Source: Pseudoalteromonas distincta (GTDB lineage: Bacteria > Pseudomonadota > Gammaproteobacteria > Enterobacterales > Alteromonadaceae). Taken from it: a stretch of DNA of 64,000 bases. The notes below the pieces were generated by a model. It did not search any database. It saw only the letters and a list, made by a program, of their open reading frames with translations, and was not told where the DNA came from. Below are positions 53,669-64,000 of the stretch, piece after piece. Where the stretch lies: contig NZ_JWIG01000022.1 in the NCBI RefSeq assembly GCF_000814675.1, positions 62,001 through 126,000 on the forward strand, in the 5' to 3' direction. A program made the translations under genes and the position numbers. Numbering within the stretch: position 1 is the first letter of the stretch; each line of letters begins with the position of its first letter.

Positions 53669-54552
53669 AATCACGTTTAAAACAGAGCACTCCTTTAGAT
53701 GAATCAGTAAACGAGCATAAAAATAACGGTAATGTAGTGCACAATCCTTGGAGTGATTTACGCCGTTTTACCGACGCCCGTATTGGGCTTGGGCGTGCGG
53801 GTATAAGTTTGCCAACCTCAGAAATGCTGGCTTTTCAGCTATCTCATGCACAAGCACGCGATGCGGTGAGTTTTCCGCTTGATATTAACGAAATGACTGA
53901 GCAACTAAGCAGTATTAGTGTATTAAAAGAGGTTGCCCCTCCCCTGCATTTACACAGCCAAGCCGTTGACAGGGTTACTTATCTTCAGCGACCCGATTTA
54001 GGCCGCAAGCTTGATGAAAATGGTAGGCAAATACTTCTCAGCTATATGAATAAACAAAAGCACACTACGCAGGCTAAACACGATTTAGCGATTGTAGTGG
54101 TTGATGGACTCTCCTCGTTGGCGGTACAAAAAAATGCATGTCCATTTATAACAGAGCTATTAGCGCACCTTACAACAGATAAGCAATTTAAAATTGCCCC
54201 TATTACTTTGGTTGAACAAGGTCGAGTAGCAATTGGCGACGATATAGGTGAGTTGCTAAATGCGCAGGTGGTTATGGTGTTAATAGGAGAGCGCCCAGGA
54301 CTTAGTTCGCCAGATAGCCTTGGCCTGTATTTAACATGGGAGCCTAAAACAGGACTTAACGATGCATGTCGTAATTGCATATCGAATATTCGCCCAGCAG
54401 GCCTACCTTATACAGAAGCGGCTAGGCGTGCGCTGTACTTATTACGTGAAGCTAAAAAACTAAAACTAACTGGGGTTAATTTAAAAGACCGTACACAAGA
54501 CGATGTAATTGAGCATCAGGTTTCAACCACTAACTTTTTAATTGCTGAGTAA
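53665..54552 (+). CDS. eutC: Ethanolamine ammonia-lyase, small subunit
   Basis: Start at ATG 53665, inside the eutB stop (ATGA), preceded by GGAGGTGG; upstream in-frame ATG 53557 lies in eutB and is ruled out. The 295-residue subunit shows WSDLRRFTDARIGLGRAGIS, LQRPDLGRKLDE, DLAIVVVDGLSSLA, and GERPGLSSPDSLGLYLTW, all typical of EutC, which helps hold the cobalamin. Directly downstream lies the ethanolamine permease. Confidence 0.97.
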   Translation: MKSRLKQSTPLDESVNEHKNNGNVVHNPWSDLRRFTDARIGLGRAGISLPTSEMLAFQLSHAQARDAVSFPLDINEMTEQLSSISVLKEVAPPLHLHSQAVDRVTYLQRPDLGRKLDENGRQILLSYMNKQKHTTQAKHDLAIVVVDGLSSLAVQKNACPFITELLAHLTTDKQFKIAPITLVEQGRVAIGDDIGELLNAQVVMVLIGERPGLSSPDSLGLYLTWEPKTGLNDACRNCISNIRPAGLPYTEAARRALYLLREAKKLKLTGVNLKDRTQDDVIEHQVSTTNFLIAE

Positions 54553-54611
54553 TTTTAATTAAAAACACGTGAAATAAAACAATAAAAACTAAACATCAAC
54601 GGAGAAGGGTT

Positions 54612-56015
54612 ATGTCTACTAATAATACAGAGTACCTTGCTAAAAGGCAGTTAAAACGAGGTACTGCGGGGTGGTTATTACTCGCAGGTTTGGGTGTGTC
54701 GTATGTAATATCGGGTGACTTTGCAGGTTGGAACTTTGGTATTGCTGAAGCAGGTTGGGGTGGCTTTGCCATTGCTGCAGTGTTAATGGCAGTTATGTAT
54801 TTAGCGCTGGTATTGTCGCTTGCTGAAATGTCAGCTGCAATACCTGCAGCAGGCGGTGGTTATAGTTTTGCGCGCCAAGCTATGGGGCCTGCGGGAGGCT
54901 ATTTAACTGGCCTTGCGGTATTAATTGAATACGCCTTAGCACCCGGTGCTATTGTTATTTTTATAGGCTCTGCAGTTGAAGCCCTCACTGGGTTTAATGG
55001 ACCATGGGTATATGCATTATTTTACTTACTATTTGTGGGAATTCATTTAGCAGGCGTAGGAGAAGCACTTAAAGTAATGATGGTAATAAGTGGTTTAGCA
55101 GTATTAGCTATTATTGCAACGGCTTTTGTTTTAATTACAAATTTTGATGCATCACGCTTATTTGACGTCCCCGTAACTGATGCAGTGGGAGCCAGTGAGT
55201 TTTTACCTTTAGGTTGGTACGGGGTTTGGGCTGCATTACCGTTTGCCATGTGGTTATTTTTAGCGGTGGAAGGTGTACCGCTTGCTGCAGAAGAGGCAAA
55301 AGATCCCGCTAAAGATGTGCCAAAAGGCATTATTGGTGCAATGATCTTTTTGTTATTTACTGCTTTTTTAGTTGTTGTTTTAGTGCCTGGCGCAGGAGGC
55401 GCAGCTGCAATGGGCGCAAGTGCTGTACCTTTGGTTGATGCATTAAATGCATCGGGTAGTGAGGGCTTAGCAACTGTAGTAAATATATTAGGGCTTGCGG
55501 GTTTAGTTGCTTCGTTTTTCTCTATTATTTATGGTTATAGTCGCTTAGTGTTTGCTTTATCTAGAGCCGGATATTTATCGCGTTCGTTGTCGATTACAAC
55601 TAATCGCAAAGTGCCAGCACGTGCGTTGATTGTACCTGCCGTATTTGGTTTTTTAGTATCACTTAGTGGCGAGGGTGATTTAATACTTGCAATGGCTGTA
55701 GTAGGTGCAACGGTATCGTATGCATTAATGGCGCTGAGCCATATTTTACTACGCGTTAAACAACCTGATTTACCTCGCCCGTATAAAACCCCTGGTGGTG
55801 TAGTAACTTCAAGTATTGCTTTAGTGCTTTCGCTTATAGCATTAACCGGTGTGTATGCGTTCGACCCTCGTGCATTTTTATACACTATGATGCTGTTTAT
55901 TGTGGGCGGCGTATATTACTTTGGCTACAGCTCAAAACACTTAGTTGCTAAAAGCGCTGATGAAGAGTTTGCAATGTTGGCAGATGCAGAATCTGATTTA
56001 GAAATGGCTAAGTAA
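54612..56015 (+). CDS. eat: Ethanolamine permease, APC family
   Basis: A 467-residue membrane transporter with about 12 helices. N-terminal GWLLLAGLGVSYVISGDFAG and AGGGYSFARQAMGPAGGYLTG are typical of the Eat-type ethanolamine permeases of the amino acid-polyamine-organocation family; EGVPLAAEEAKDPAKDVPKG is the cytoplasmic loop signature of that superfamily. GGAGAAGGG precedes the ATG. Location right behind eutBC supports ethanolamine as substrate. It takes the role of EutH in this shell-less cluster. Confidence 0.93.
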   Translation: MSTNNTEYLAKRQLKRGTAGWLLLAGLGVSYVISGDFAGWNFGIAEAGWGGFAIAAVLMAVMYLALVLSLAEMSAAIPAAGGGYSFARQAMGPAGGYLTGLAVLIEYALAPGAIVIFIGSAVEALTGFNGPWVYALFYLLFVGIHLAGVGEALKVMMVISGLAVLAIIATAFVLITNFDASRLFDVPVTDAVGASEFLPLGWYGVWAALPFAMWLFLAVEGVPLAAEEAKDPAKDVPKGIIGAMIFLLFTAFLVVVLVPGAGGAAAMGASAVPLVDALNASGSEGLATVVNILGLAGLVASFFSIIYGYSRLVFALSRAGYLSRSLSITTNRKVPARALIVPAVFGFLVSLSGEGDLILAMAVVGATVSYALMALSHILLRVKQPDLPRPYKTPGGVVTSSIALVLSLIALTGVYAFDPRAFLYTMMLFIVGGVYYFGYSSKHLVAKSADEEFAMLADAESDLEMAK

Positions 56016-56140
56016 ATATTAATAGTTATTATAAGTGAGGCTAGCCCTCACTTATATTTTTATACAAGCAACACGGTGTAAAAATAGTGCCTGCATGTAA
56101 ACATCCAGCCCCTTCTCTACTTTATTAATACCATTTAAAG

Positions 56141-56554
56141 CTAAAACTTTATGCTGCCGCGTAGCGCTTTGTTTTGCCCATGTTTGGTTTTTTTGTCCAT
56201 GCGCTTTCGCTGTGAATTACGGCTGGGCTTGGTGGCTCGACGCGCCTTATTAACTACCGTAGCACTAAGAATTAAATCCTTTAAACGCTTAAGGGCATCT
56301 TCTCGATTTAGCTCCTGGGTACGGTGGCTTTGCGCTTTAATGATTAAGACGCCGTCTTTAGTAATTCTTGTATCATTTAAGGCAAGTAAGCGTTCTTTGT
56401 AGAAGTCAGGTAATTTAGAGCGGTTAATGTCAAAACGTAAATGAATTGCACTTGCTACTTTATTAACATTTTGACCACCGGCACCTTGCGAACGAATAGC
56501 TGTGAGCTCTAGTTCCCATTCATCGATAGTGACAGTATTTGAAATTGTTAACAT
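56141..56554 (-). CDS. arfB: Alternative ribosome-rescue factor ArfB (YaeJ)
   Basis: A 137-residue peptidyl-tRNA hydrolase that frees stalled ribosomes independently of tmRNA. It carries the GGQ loop in RSQGAGGQNVNKVASA (Gly26-Gly27-Gln28) used by class I release factors to hydrolyse peptidyl-tRNA, and a long basic C-terminal tail (RRATKPSRNSQRKRMDKKTK) that enters the empty mRNA channel. Length and order match E. coli ArfB. It is transcribed away from its neighbours. A second backup factor, arfA, lies 7 kb away. Confidence 0.94.
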   Translation of the reverse strand: MLTISNTVTIDEWELELTAIRSQGAGGQNVNKVASAIHLRFDINRSKLPDFYKERLLALNDTRITKDGVLIIKAQSHRTQELNREDALKRLKDLILSATVVNKARRATKPSRNSQRKRMDKKTKHGQNKALRGSIKF

Positions 56555-56745
56555 TGTGTTCAGCTCTATTTGTCAAAAATACATTATATCATCAGTACAT
56601 TAGCTTGTGGTGAATCAACTAAATTCTTAGAACTTAAATAAATTCTCATAAATTGTACTATAAATCAGCCAATATTTTATTTTGTGTTGGCAAGTGTTGC
56701 TTATTAGTTTCTAATTGGCACTACTTTAATACTAGGAAATGCTCA

Positions 56746-57318
56746 ATGAAAAAAATACTTGTATCACTTAGCTTATTAGCGATGAGTTTCTCAAGCCTTG
56801 CAGAGGATATTAACGAAGGTCAACTTCAAAGCTATATGAAAGCACTGCCAGCTGTGACTAGCTGGGCAAGCAGCCAAGAGTCGTTAAAAGACTTAGATTT
56901 AGCAAGTATGCTAGGTGGTTCTGCAGATCAAAGTGTTGGCGAACAAAGCTCTTTAGCTAACAGTGCATTAAGCATGATTAAAGAACAAGACCTATACAAA
57001 AGCTTTGCGAGTGTTACAAACCGTTACGGTTTTACGCCAGAGCAGCTAGTAACTGTAGGTTCTGAAGTATCAATGGCTTATATCGAAAATCTTAAGTCGG
57101 GCCTTTCTGCTGATAATCAAGAAACGGCTAATAAAGTGATGGGCGGTTTTCAAAGTATGAAAAGTGCTAAAGATAAAGGCGCTAGCTCATTAATGGGTTC
57201 GTTTGGTAAATCATCAAGCGCAGCTGAGGAGTCTACAGAATCTTTAGTAAGCGAAAACAACCTTGAACTTGTGAGCGAATATATGCCACAACTACAAAAG
57301 CTTTTTGCACTTTTATAA
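56746..57318 (+). CDS. Secreted hypothetical protein (DUF2780-like)
   Basis: I start it at ATG 56746 (190 aa) after AGGAAA, giving a signal peptide MKKILVSLSLLAMSFSSLA. The mature part is Ser/Leu/Gln-rich and helical, with QLQSYMKALPAVTSWASSQE and FASVTNRYGFTPEQLVTV; the latter is reminiscent of DUF2780-like periplasmic proteins, but I am not sure of the family. It converges on katG with a shared terminator. No function can be assigned. Confidence 0.7.
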   Translation: MKKILVSLSLLAMSFSSLAEDINEGQLQSYMKALPAVTSWASSQESLKDLDLASMLGGSADQSVGEQSSLANSALSMIKEQDLYKSFASVTNRYGFTPEQLVTVGSEVSMAYIENLKSGLSADNQETANKVMGGFQSMKSAKDKGASSLMGSFGKSSSAAEESTESLVSENNLELVSEYMPQLQKLFALL

Positions 57319-57373
57319 GTTTTATTGCTTTAAAAAAAGCGGGCTTATCTAGCCGTGAAATTAAAACGCATAA

Positions 57374-57407
57374 AAAACGGGGGAGTATTCAATACTCCCC
57401 CGTTTTT
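57374..57407. terminator. Bidirectional terminator between converging genes
   Basis: AAAAAACGGGGGAGTATT pairs with AATACTCCCCCGTTTTT; it serves both the secreted protein (plus) and katG (minus). Confidence 0.92.
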
Positions 57408-57421
57408 ATTTAGCGTACAGA

Positions 57422-60505
<3,084 letters not shown>

Positions 60506-61396
60506 ATGCGTTATTACCTATCTGTACTTTTTGTTTGTTTAACTTTGTTTTCAGGCATAGTGAACTCTGCTGAAAAGCAACCAGCTTCACCTACAGCACA
60601 ACAAGAGCAACAAGCTCTTCAACAACTCAAAGAGCCTATGTATAAGCCGCTAATGGAGCGTTACATATTAGATGAGCTAAAAGCAGTTAGGCAAGATCAG
60701 CAAAAGCTTCGTGAAGATGTAACTAAGCAGGTTACTCATGCGCAGCTTGATACTGCCGATCGCGCATTAACGTACACTACAGATACCATTAATAATGTGT
60801 TTTTTATAATTACCGCTACGGCGTCGATTTTAGTTTTAGTGGGTTGGAACTCGTTGCGCGATGTTAAAAATAAAGTAGAAGATATAGTAAATACGCGTGT
60901 AAGTGTTATTACAGACGAGTATGAAGACCGATTAAAAATTCTTGAAGAAAAACTACGCGTTCGCTCAGAAGAAATACTCAGCAACCAAGAACGCATATCG
61001 GTGACTAACGAAGTTCATTCGTTGTGGATGCGCGCAAACCTAGAAAGTGATTTTGCGAATAAAATTGAAATTTTTGACGAAATACTCAATCGCAAACCTG
61101 AAGATGTTGAAGCCATTGCTTATAAAGCCGATGCACTACTAGAAATTAATGAAACAGCACAAGCCATTGAGCTGTGTAACCAAGCAATTGATATAGATAG
61201 TGACTATGGTTATGCCTATTGGCAACGAGCCTGTGCTTATGCACTTACGCACAAACATGCTGATGCCTTAGCCGATATTAAAATGGCACTTGAATACTCT
61301 CCAAACTTACGTAATGAATTATTACACGAGAGCGCATTTGCAAGCCTGCATGACAACGACAGCTTTAATACAATAGTGGCTGGTGAAGTTGTTTAA
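60506..61396 (+). CDS. Membrane protein with coiled coil and TPR repeats
   Basis: A 296-residue protein with a signal-type N-terminus (MRYYLSVLFVCLTLFSGIVNS), a Gln/Lys-rich stretch, a single membrane helix (NVFFIITATASILVLVGW, about 97-114), a coiled coil (about 120-165) and two or three tetratricopeptide repeats (about 195-280; AQAIELCNQAIDIDSDYGYA is one). The TPR part probably lies on the cytoplasmic side and binds a protein partner. No close family known to me. A terminator follows. Confidence 0.75.
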   Translation: MRYYLSVLFVCLTLFSGIVNSAEKQPASPTAQQEQQALQQLKEPMYKPLMERYILDELKAVRQDQQKLREDVTKQVTHAQLDTADRALTYTTDTINNVFFIITATASILVLVGWNSLRDVKNKVEDIVNTRVSVITDEYEDRLKILEEKLRVRSEEILSNQERISVTNEVHSLWMRANLESDFANKIEIFDEILNRKPEDVEAIAYKADALLEINETAQAIELCNQAIDIDSDYGYAYWQRACAYALTHKHADALADIKMALEYSPNLRNELLHESAFASLHDNDSFNTIVAGEVV

Positions 61397-61436
61397 GCAC
61401 TAAGAATTTGGCCTGTATGATTAGGCGCAACACCAT

Positions 61437-61461
61437 AAAAAAGGGCTTTGGCCCTTTTTTT
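61437..61461 (+). terminator. Intrinsic terminator after the TPR gene
   Basis: AAAAAAGGGC-TTTG-GCCCTTTTTTT, 40 bases after the stop codon. Confidence 0.88.
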
Positions 61462-61497
61462 GTTTTTAAAGGTAAATTTTGTTGTGTAATTAAGTAA

Positions 61498-62012
61498 TTA
61501 GAAGCTACGCTTCTCGCGCGAGCAAGCTTAGCGCCTACGTGGAAAACTTACACTCAGCAGTTTAATTTACCTGTAGACGCGCTGCTTGCAGGCGGTTAAA
61601 AACGTAGTTTTTAGGATGGGTGATTAAGTAATTAGAAGCTGCGCTTCTCGCGCGAGCAAGCTCTGCGCCTACGTGGAAAACTTAACGCGGTGGTTAAAAT
61701 TCACTTGTAGACGCGCTGCTTGCAGGCGTTTAAAAACGTAGTTTTTAGGATGGGTGATTAAGTAATTAGAAGCTGCGCTTCTCGCGCGAGCAAGCTTAGC
61801 GCCTACCTGAGAAACTTACACTCAGCAGTTTAATTTACCTGTAGACGCGCTGCTTGCAGGCGTTTAAAAACGTAGTTTTTAGGATGGGTGATTAAGTAAT
61901 TAGAAGCTGCGCTTCTCGCGCGAGCAAGCTTAGCGCCTACCTGAGAAACTTACACTCAGCAGTTTAATTTACCTGTAGACGCGCTGCTTACAGGCGTTTA
62001 AAAACGAAGTTT
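61498..62012. repeat. Four-copy REP array
   Basis: About 130-bp units made of an inverted hairpin TAGAAGCTGCGCTTCTCGCG..AGCAAGC..TACG/CCTAC and a direct GTAGACGCGCTGCTTGCAGG..GTTTAAAAACG. They belong to the same family as the array beside the RAYT (38275-38645), but the units have GCAGG in place of GCTGG and CGCGCGAG in place of CGCGTGAG, so this array has diverged as a whole. Copies within the array are nearly identical. Confidence 0.85.
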
Positions 62013-62028
62013 TTAGATGGTTGAATTA

Positions 62029-62190
62029 ATACCAACCCGCAATAATACTTAATCATTTTTAGGGGCTAAACGTGTCGCTACCTGCGTTAAAAAATTCTCA
62101 TTTAGAACAACTAAATAGCGAATTTTTTGCCTAGCTATCAACACGTTTTTCCATCCTCAAAATAGATCACTTAATTAAGCGAATTGGTAT
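62029..62190. repeat. 162-bp full-length palindromic element
   Basis: It begins ATACCAA and ends TTGGTAT, with an overall imperfect inverted-repeat structure: AACGTGT...ACACGTT, then AAAAAATTC...GAATTTTTT, then CATTTAG-AACAA-CTAAATA in the centre. A partial copy is at 40225-40352. The size, terminal inverted repeats and lack of a coding frame fit a MITE-like or hairpin repeat common in this group. Confidence 0.75.
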
Positions 62191-62226
62191 AAGTAATTAG
62201 AAGCTGCTACCCATTTTTTCAGGCAT

Positions 62227-62254
62227 AAAAAAAGCCGCATAAAATGCGGCTTTG
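62227..62254 (-). terminator. Intrinsic terminator after deoD
   Basis: On the minus strand AAAGCCGCAT-TTT-ATGCGGCTTTTTTT, 76 bases after the deoD stop; it closes the deoB-deoD transcript. Confidence 0.88.
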
Positions 62255-62330
62255 GAGGTTAGTCTCACTTCACTTTGGGCGTGTCTCCAAAACTTAGTGA
62301 ATACGTTACCAAGGAACTGTTATGTATTAT

Positions 62331-63035
62331 TTAAGCTATTGACTCTAATGCAATTTTAACCATTTCGTTAAACGTGCTTTGACGCTCATCAGCAGGTGTT
62401 GCTTCACCGGTGATTACGTGGTCACTTACTGTAAATAATGCCATTGCGTTTGCGCCGTATTCAGCTGCAACGCCATATAAACCGGCTGTTTCCATATCTA
62501 CTGCTAGCATGCCTAACTTGTCTAAGTCTTTATAGAACGAGTCGTCTGCTTGGTAGAAAGTGTCGGTTGTAAATACGTTACCTACTTTTGCTTCTATTCC
62601 TAGCTCTTTAGCGGCGTTTACACCGTTTAAAAGTAAGTCAAAGTTAGCAATAGCAGCAAAATCGTAGCCACGAACACGTGCACGGTTTACGTTTGAATCT
62701 GTGCTTGCACCTTGTGCAAAAATTACGTCACGGATTTTGATATCTGTGCCAATACCGCCACACGTACCAATACGTATAATATTTTTAACGCCAAAGCTTA
62801 CAATTAGCTCACGTGCATAAATAGACATTGATGGAATGCCCATGCCTGAACCCATGATGCTTACTGGCTTGCCTTTGTAAGTACCAGTGAAACCGTACAT
62901 GTTACGAACACCTGTAACTTGTACTGCATCATCTAAAAAGTTTTCAGCAATATATTGCGCACGTAGCGGATCGCCTGGCATTAATACTGTTTCGGCGAAA
63001 TCACCAACGTTTGCACTGATATGCGGAGTACTCAT
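62331..63035 (-). CDS. deoD: Purine nucleoside phosphorylase, DeoD type
   Basis: Cytoplasmic hexameric enzyme that splits purine (deoxy)nucleosides with phosphate to base and (deoxy)ribose 1-phosphate. The 234-residue protein has [45 protein letters not shown] with the sugar-binding Met-Glu pair, and [10 protein letters not shown] with the catalytic Asp. It overlaps deoB by one base (TAATG), so the two are coupled: DeoB converts the sugar 1-phosphate to the 5-phosphate. Confidence 0.97.
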   Translation of the reverse strand: MSTPHISANVGDFAETVLMPGDPLRAQYIAENFLDDAVQVTGVRNMYGFTGTYKGKPVSIMGSGMGIPSMSIYARELIVSFGVKNIIRIGTCGGIGTDIKIRDVIFAQGASTDSNVNRARVRGYDFAAIANFDLLLNGVNAAKELGIEAKVGNVFTTDTFYQADDSFYKDLDKLGMLAVDMETAGLYGVAAEYGANAMALFTVSDHVITGEATPADERQSTFNEMVKIALESIA

Positions 63036-64000
63036 TAATTGTTTTCCTTTTTATTTGGCGTTGTTAGCTCATTTAAAAAGCTGTCGCCGTAATCAAGCGC
63101 AGATAAGTTAAACCACTGTGCCAGTGTTTGACCGATATCTGCAAAGCTGTTGCGTTCACCTAGAGGTGTGTTACTCATACCTGGTTTATATGCAATAACC
63201 GGTACGTATTCGCGAGTGTGCTCAGAACCTGGAAAGGTTGGGTCACAACCGTGATCTGCAGTGATCATTAATATGTCATCTGCGTTTAACTGCTTTAGTA
63301 TAGTTGGTAAATAGTCATCAAATTCTTTTAATGCTTTTGCATAACCTACTGGGTTACGGCGATGACCAAATTTTTCATCAAAATCAACTAGGTTAGTAAA
63401 GATTAAGCTATGATCTGGTGCGCTTTTCATTACTTCGCTGGTTTTTTCTAGCAAGTTCATAAGCCCAGGTGCTTTATGCTTTTGGGTTATGCCCTGATGC
63501 GCGTAAATATCTGAAATTTTACCAATACTAATTACTTCGCCGCCGTCTTTTGCTAACACATCTAGCAATGTTGGTGCTGGCGGAAGCACTGAATAGTCGC
63601 GACGATTACCCGTTCGAGCAAAGTCTTGGCTATTTGAACCCAAAAATGGCCGCGCAATCACTCGTCCTATATTCATTTCATCAAGTAGCGCCCGTGCGAT
63701 TTCGCAAACTTGATAAAGCTTCTCTAGGCCGAATGACTCTTCATGCGCGGCTATTTGAAACACGCTATCAGCTGAGGTGTAACAGATTGGTTTACCTGTT
63801 TTTACGTGCTCTTCACCTAGCTGTTCTAAAATGGTTGTTCCCGATGCATGGCAGTTGCCTAAAATGCCAGGAATACCAGTACGAGCTATAAACTCGTCTA
63901 TAAATTCTTGTGGGAAACTTGGCTGTGTTTTTGGGAAATATCCCCAATCAAATAACACAGGTACTCCTGCCATTTCCCAATGACCTGATGGCGTGTCTTT
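63035..64000 (-). CDS. deoB: Phosphopentomutase, 3' part only
   Basis: Interconverts ribose or deoxyribose 1- and 5-phosphates. The frame continues past the window edge: codons upstream of the internal ATG at 63973 read KDTPSGHWE, a well-known DeoB segment that includes the conserved Thr, so the true start lies beyond 64000. About 322 of some 405 residues are present. VSADSVFQ-like [16 protein letters not shown] and [20 protein letters not shown] (metal-binding) are seen. It forms an operon with deoD, as in other gammaproteobacteria. Confidence 0.95.
   Translation of the reverse strand, partial: KDTPSGHWEMAGVPVLFDWGYFPKTQPSFPQEFIDEFIARTGIPGILGNCHASGTTILEQLGEEHVKTGKPICYTSADSVFQIAAHEESFGLEKLYQVCEIARALLDEMNIGRVIARPFLGSNSQDFARTGNRRDYSVLPPAPTLLDVLAKDGGEVISIGKISDIYAHQGITQKHKAPGLMNLLEKTSEVMKSAPDHSLIFTNLVDFDEKFGHRRNPVGYAKALKEFDDYLPTILKQLNADDILMITADHGCDPTFPGSEHTREYVPVIAYKPGMSNTPLGERNSFADIGQTLAQWFNLSALDYGDSFLNELTTPNKKENN

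Overview
The window looks like a chromosomal segment of a marine gammaproteobacterium of the Alteromonadales, most likely Pseudoalteromonas. It is AT-rich, carries a TonB-dependent receptor, Alteromonadales-type housekeeping proteins (AnmK, RecQ-like helicase, type II NADH dehydrogenase, Fpr, HemH, KatG, DeoB/DeoD) and a very high load of short intergenic palindromic repeats. The genus is inferred from overall resemblance; no rRNA or tRNA gene was found to confirm it.

Layout. 1-2.2 kb: small minus-strand genes (a 58-aa membrane protein, a frameshifted secreted protein, a zinc-ribbon membrane protein) separated by imperfect palindromes that recall integron cassettes. 2.3-16.1 kb: mostly core genes (anmK, acetyltransferase, CurA-like reductase, glutathione transferase, chemoreceptor, YkgJ-type protein, RecQ-like helicase, ndh), then a membrane-anchored ankyrin-like protein and a DUF2235 (Tle-like) hydrolase. 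16.1-33.2 kb: an accessory, defence-like region: MntA/HepT toxin-antitoxin, a Fic protein bracketed by direct repeats, a DUF4124/HExxH protein pair, a NERD protein, a PLD nuclease-SF2 helicase-DUF3427 protein, a small membrane gene, an HNH-type module between two ~205-bp direct repeats, a zinc-ribbon membrane protein, and a methyltransferase followed by a fused nuclease-helicase-HTH-S24 peptidase protein. Two ~215-bp inverted, hairpin-rich elements enclose 22.3-28.7 kb. 33.3-49.1 kb: UPF0149/TPR protein, two tandem periplasmic binding proteins, an ABC-F ATPase (ybiT), a REP-associated transposase (RAYT) inside its own REP array, fpr, a small NTF2-like operon, hemH, a divergent response regulator/histidine kinase pair, a TonB receptor and arfA. 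49.1-51.1 kb: a 2-kb block built almost wholly of nested repeats. 51.1-64 kb: ethanolamine cluster eutR / eutB-eutC-permease, arfB, katG, a TPR membrane protein, another REP array, and deoD with the 3' part of deoB running off the window.

How it works together. The ethanolamine genes form a minimal uptake-and-cleavage unit with a divergent AraC-type regulator and no microcompartment shell genes in view. arfA and arfB give two separate ribosome-rescue backups within 8 kb. The REP families nearly all begin with GTAG at the foot of a hairpin, as expected of substrates or relics of a RAYT, and one RAYT is present. The accessory genes lie between repeats, suggesting repeat-rich gaps are landing sites. 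The strongest candidate for something little described is the operon at 29.4-33.2 kb: a small methyltransferase followed by a single protein joining a PD-(D/E)XK-like nuclease, an SF2 helicase, an HTH and a LexA/UmuD-like S24 domain.
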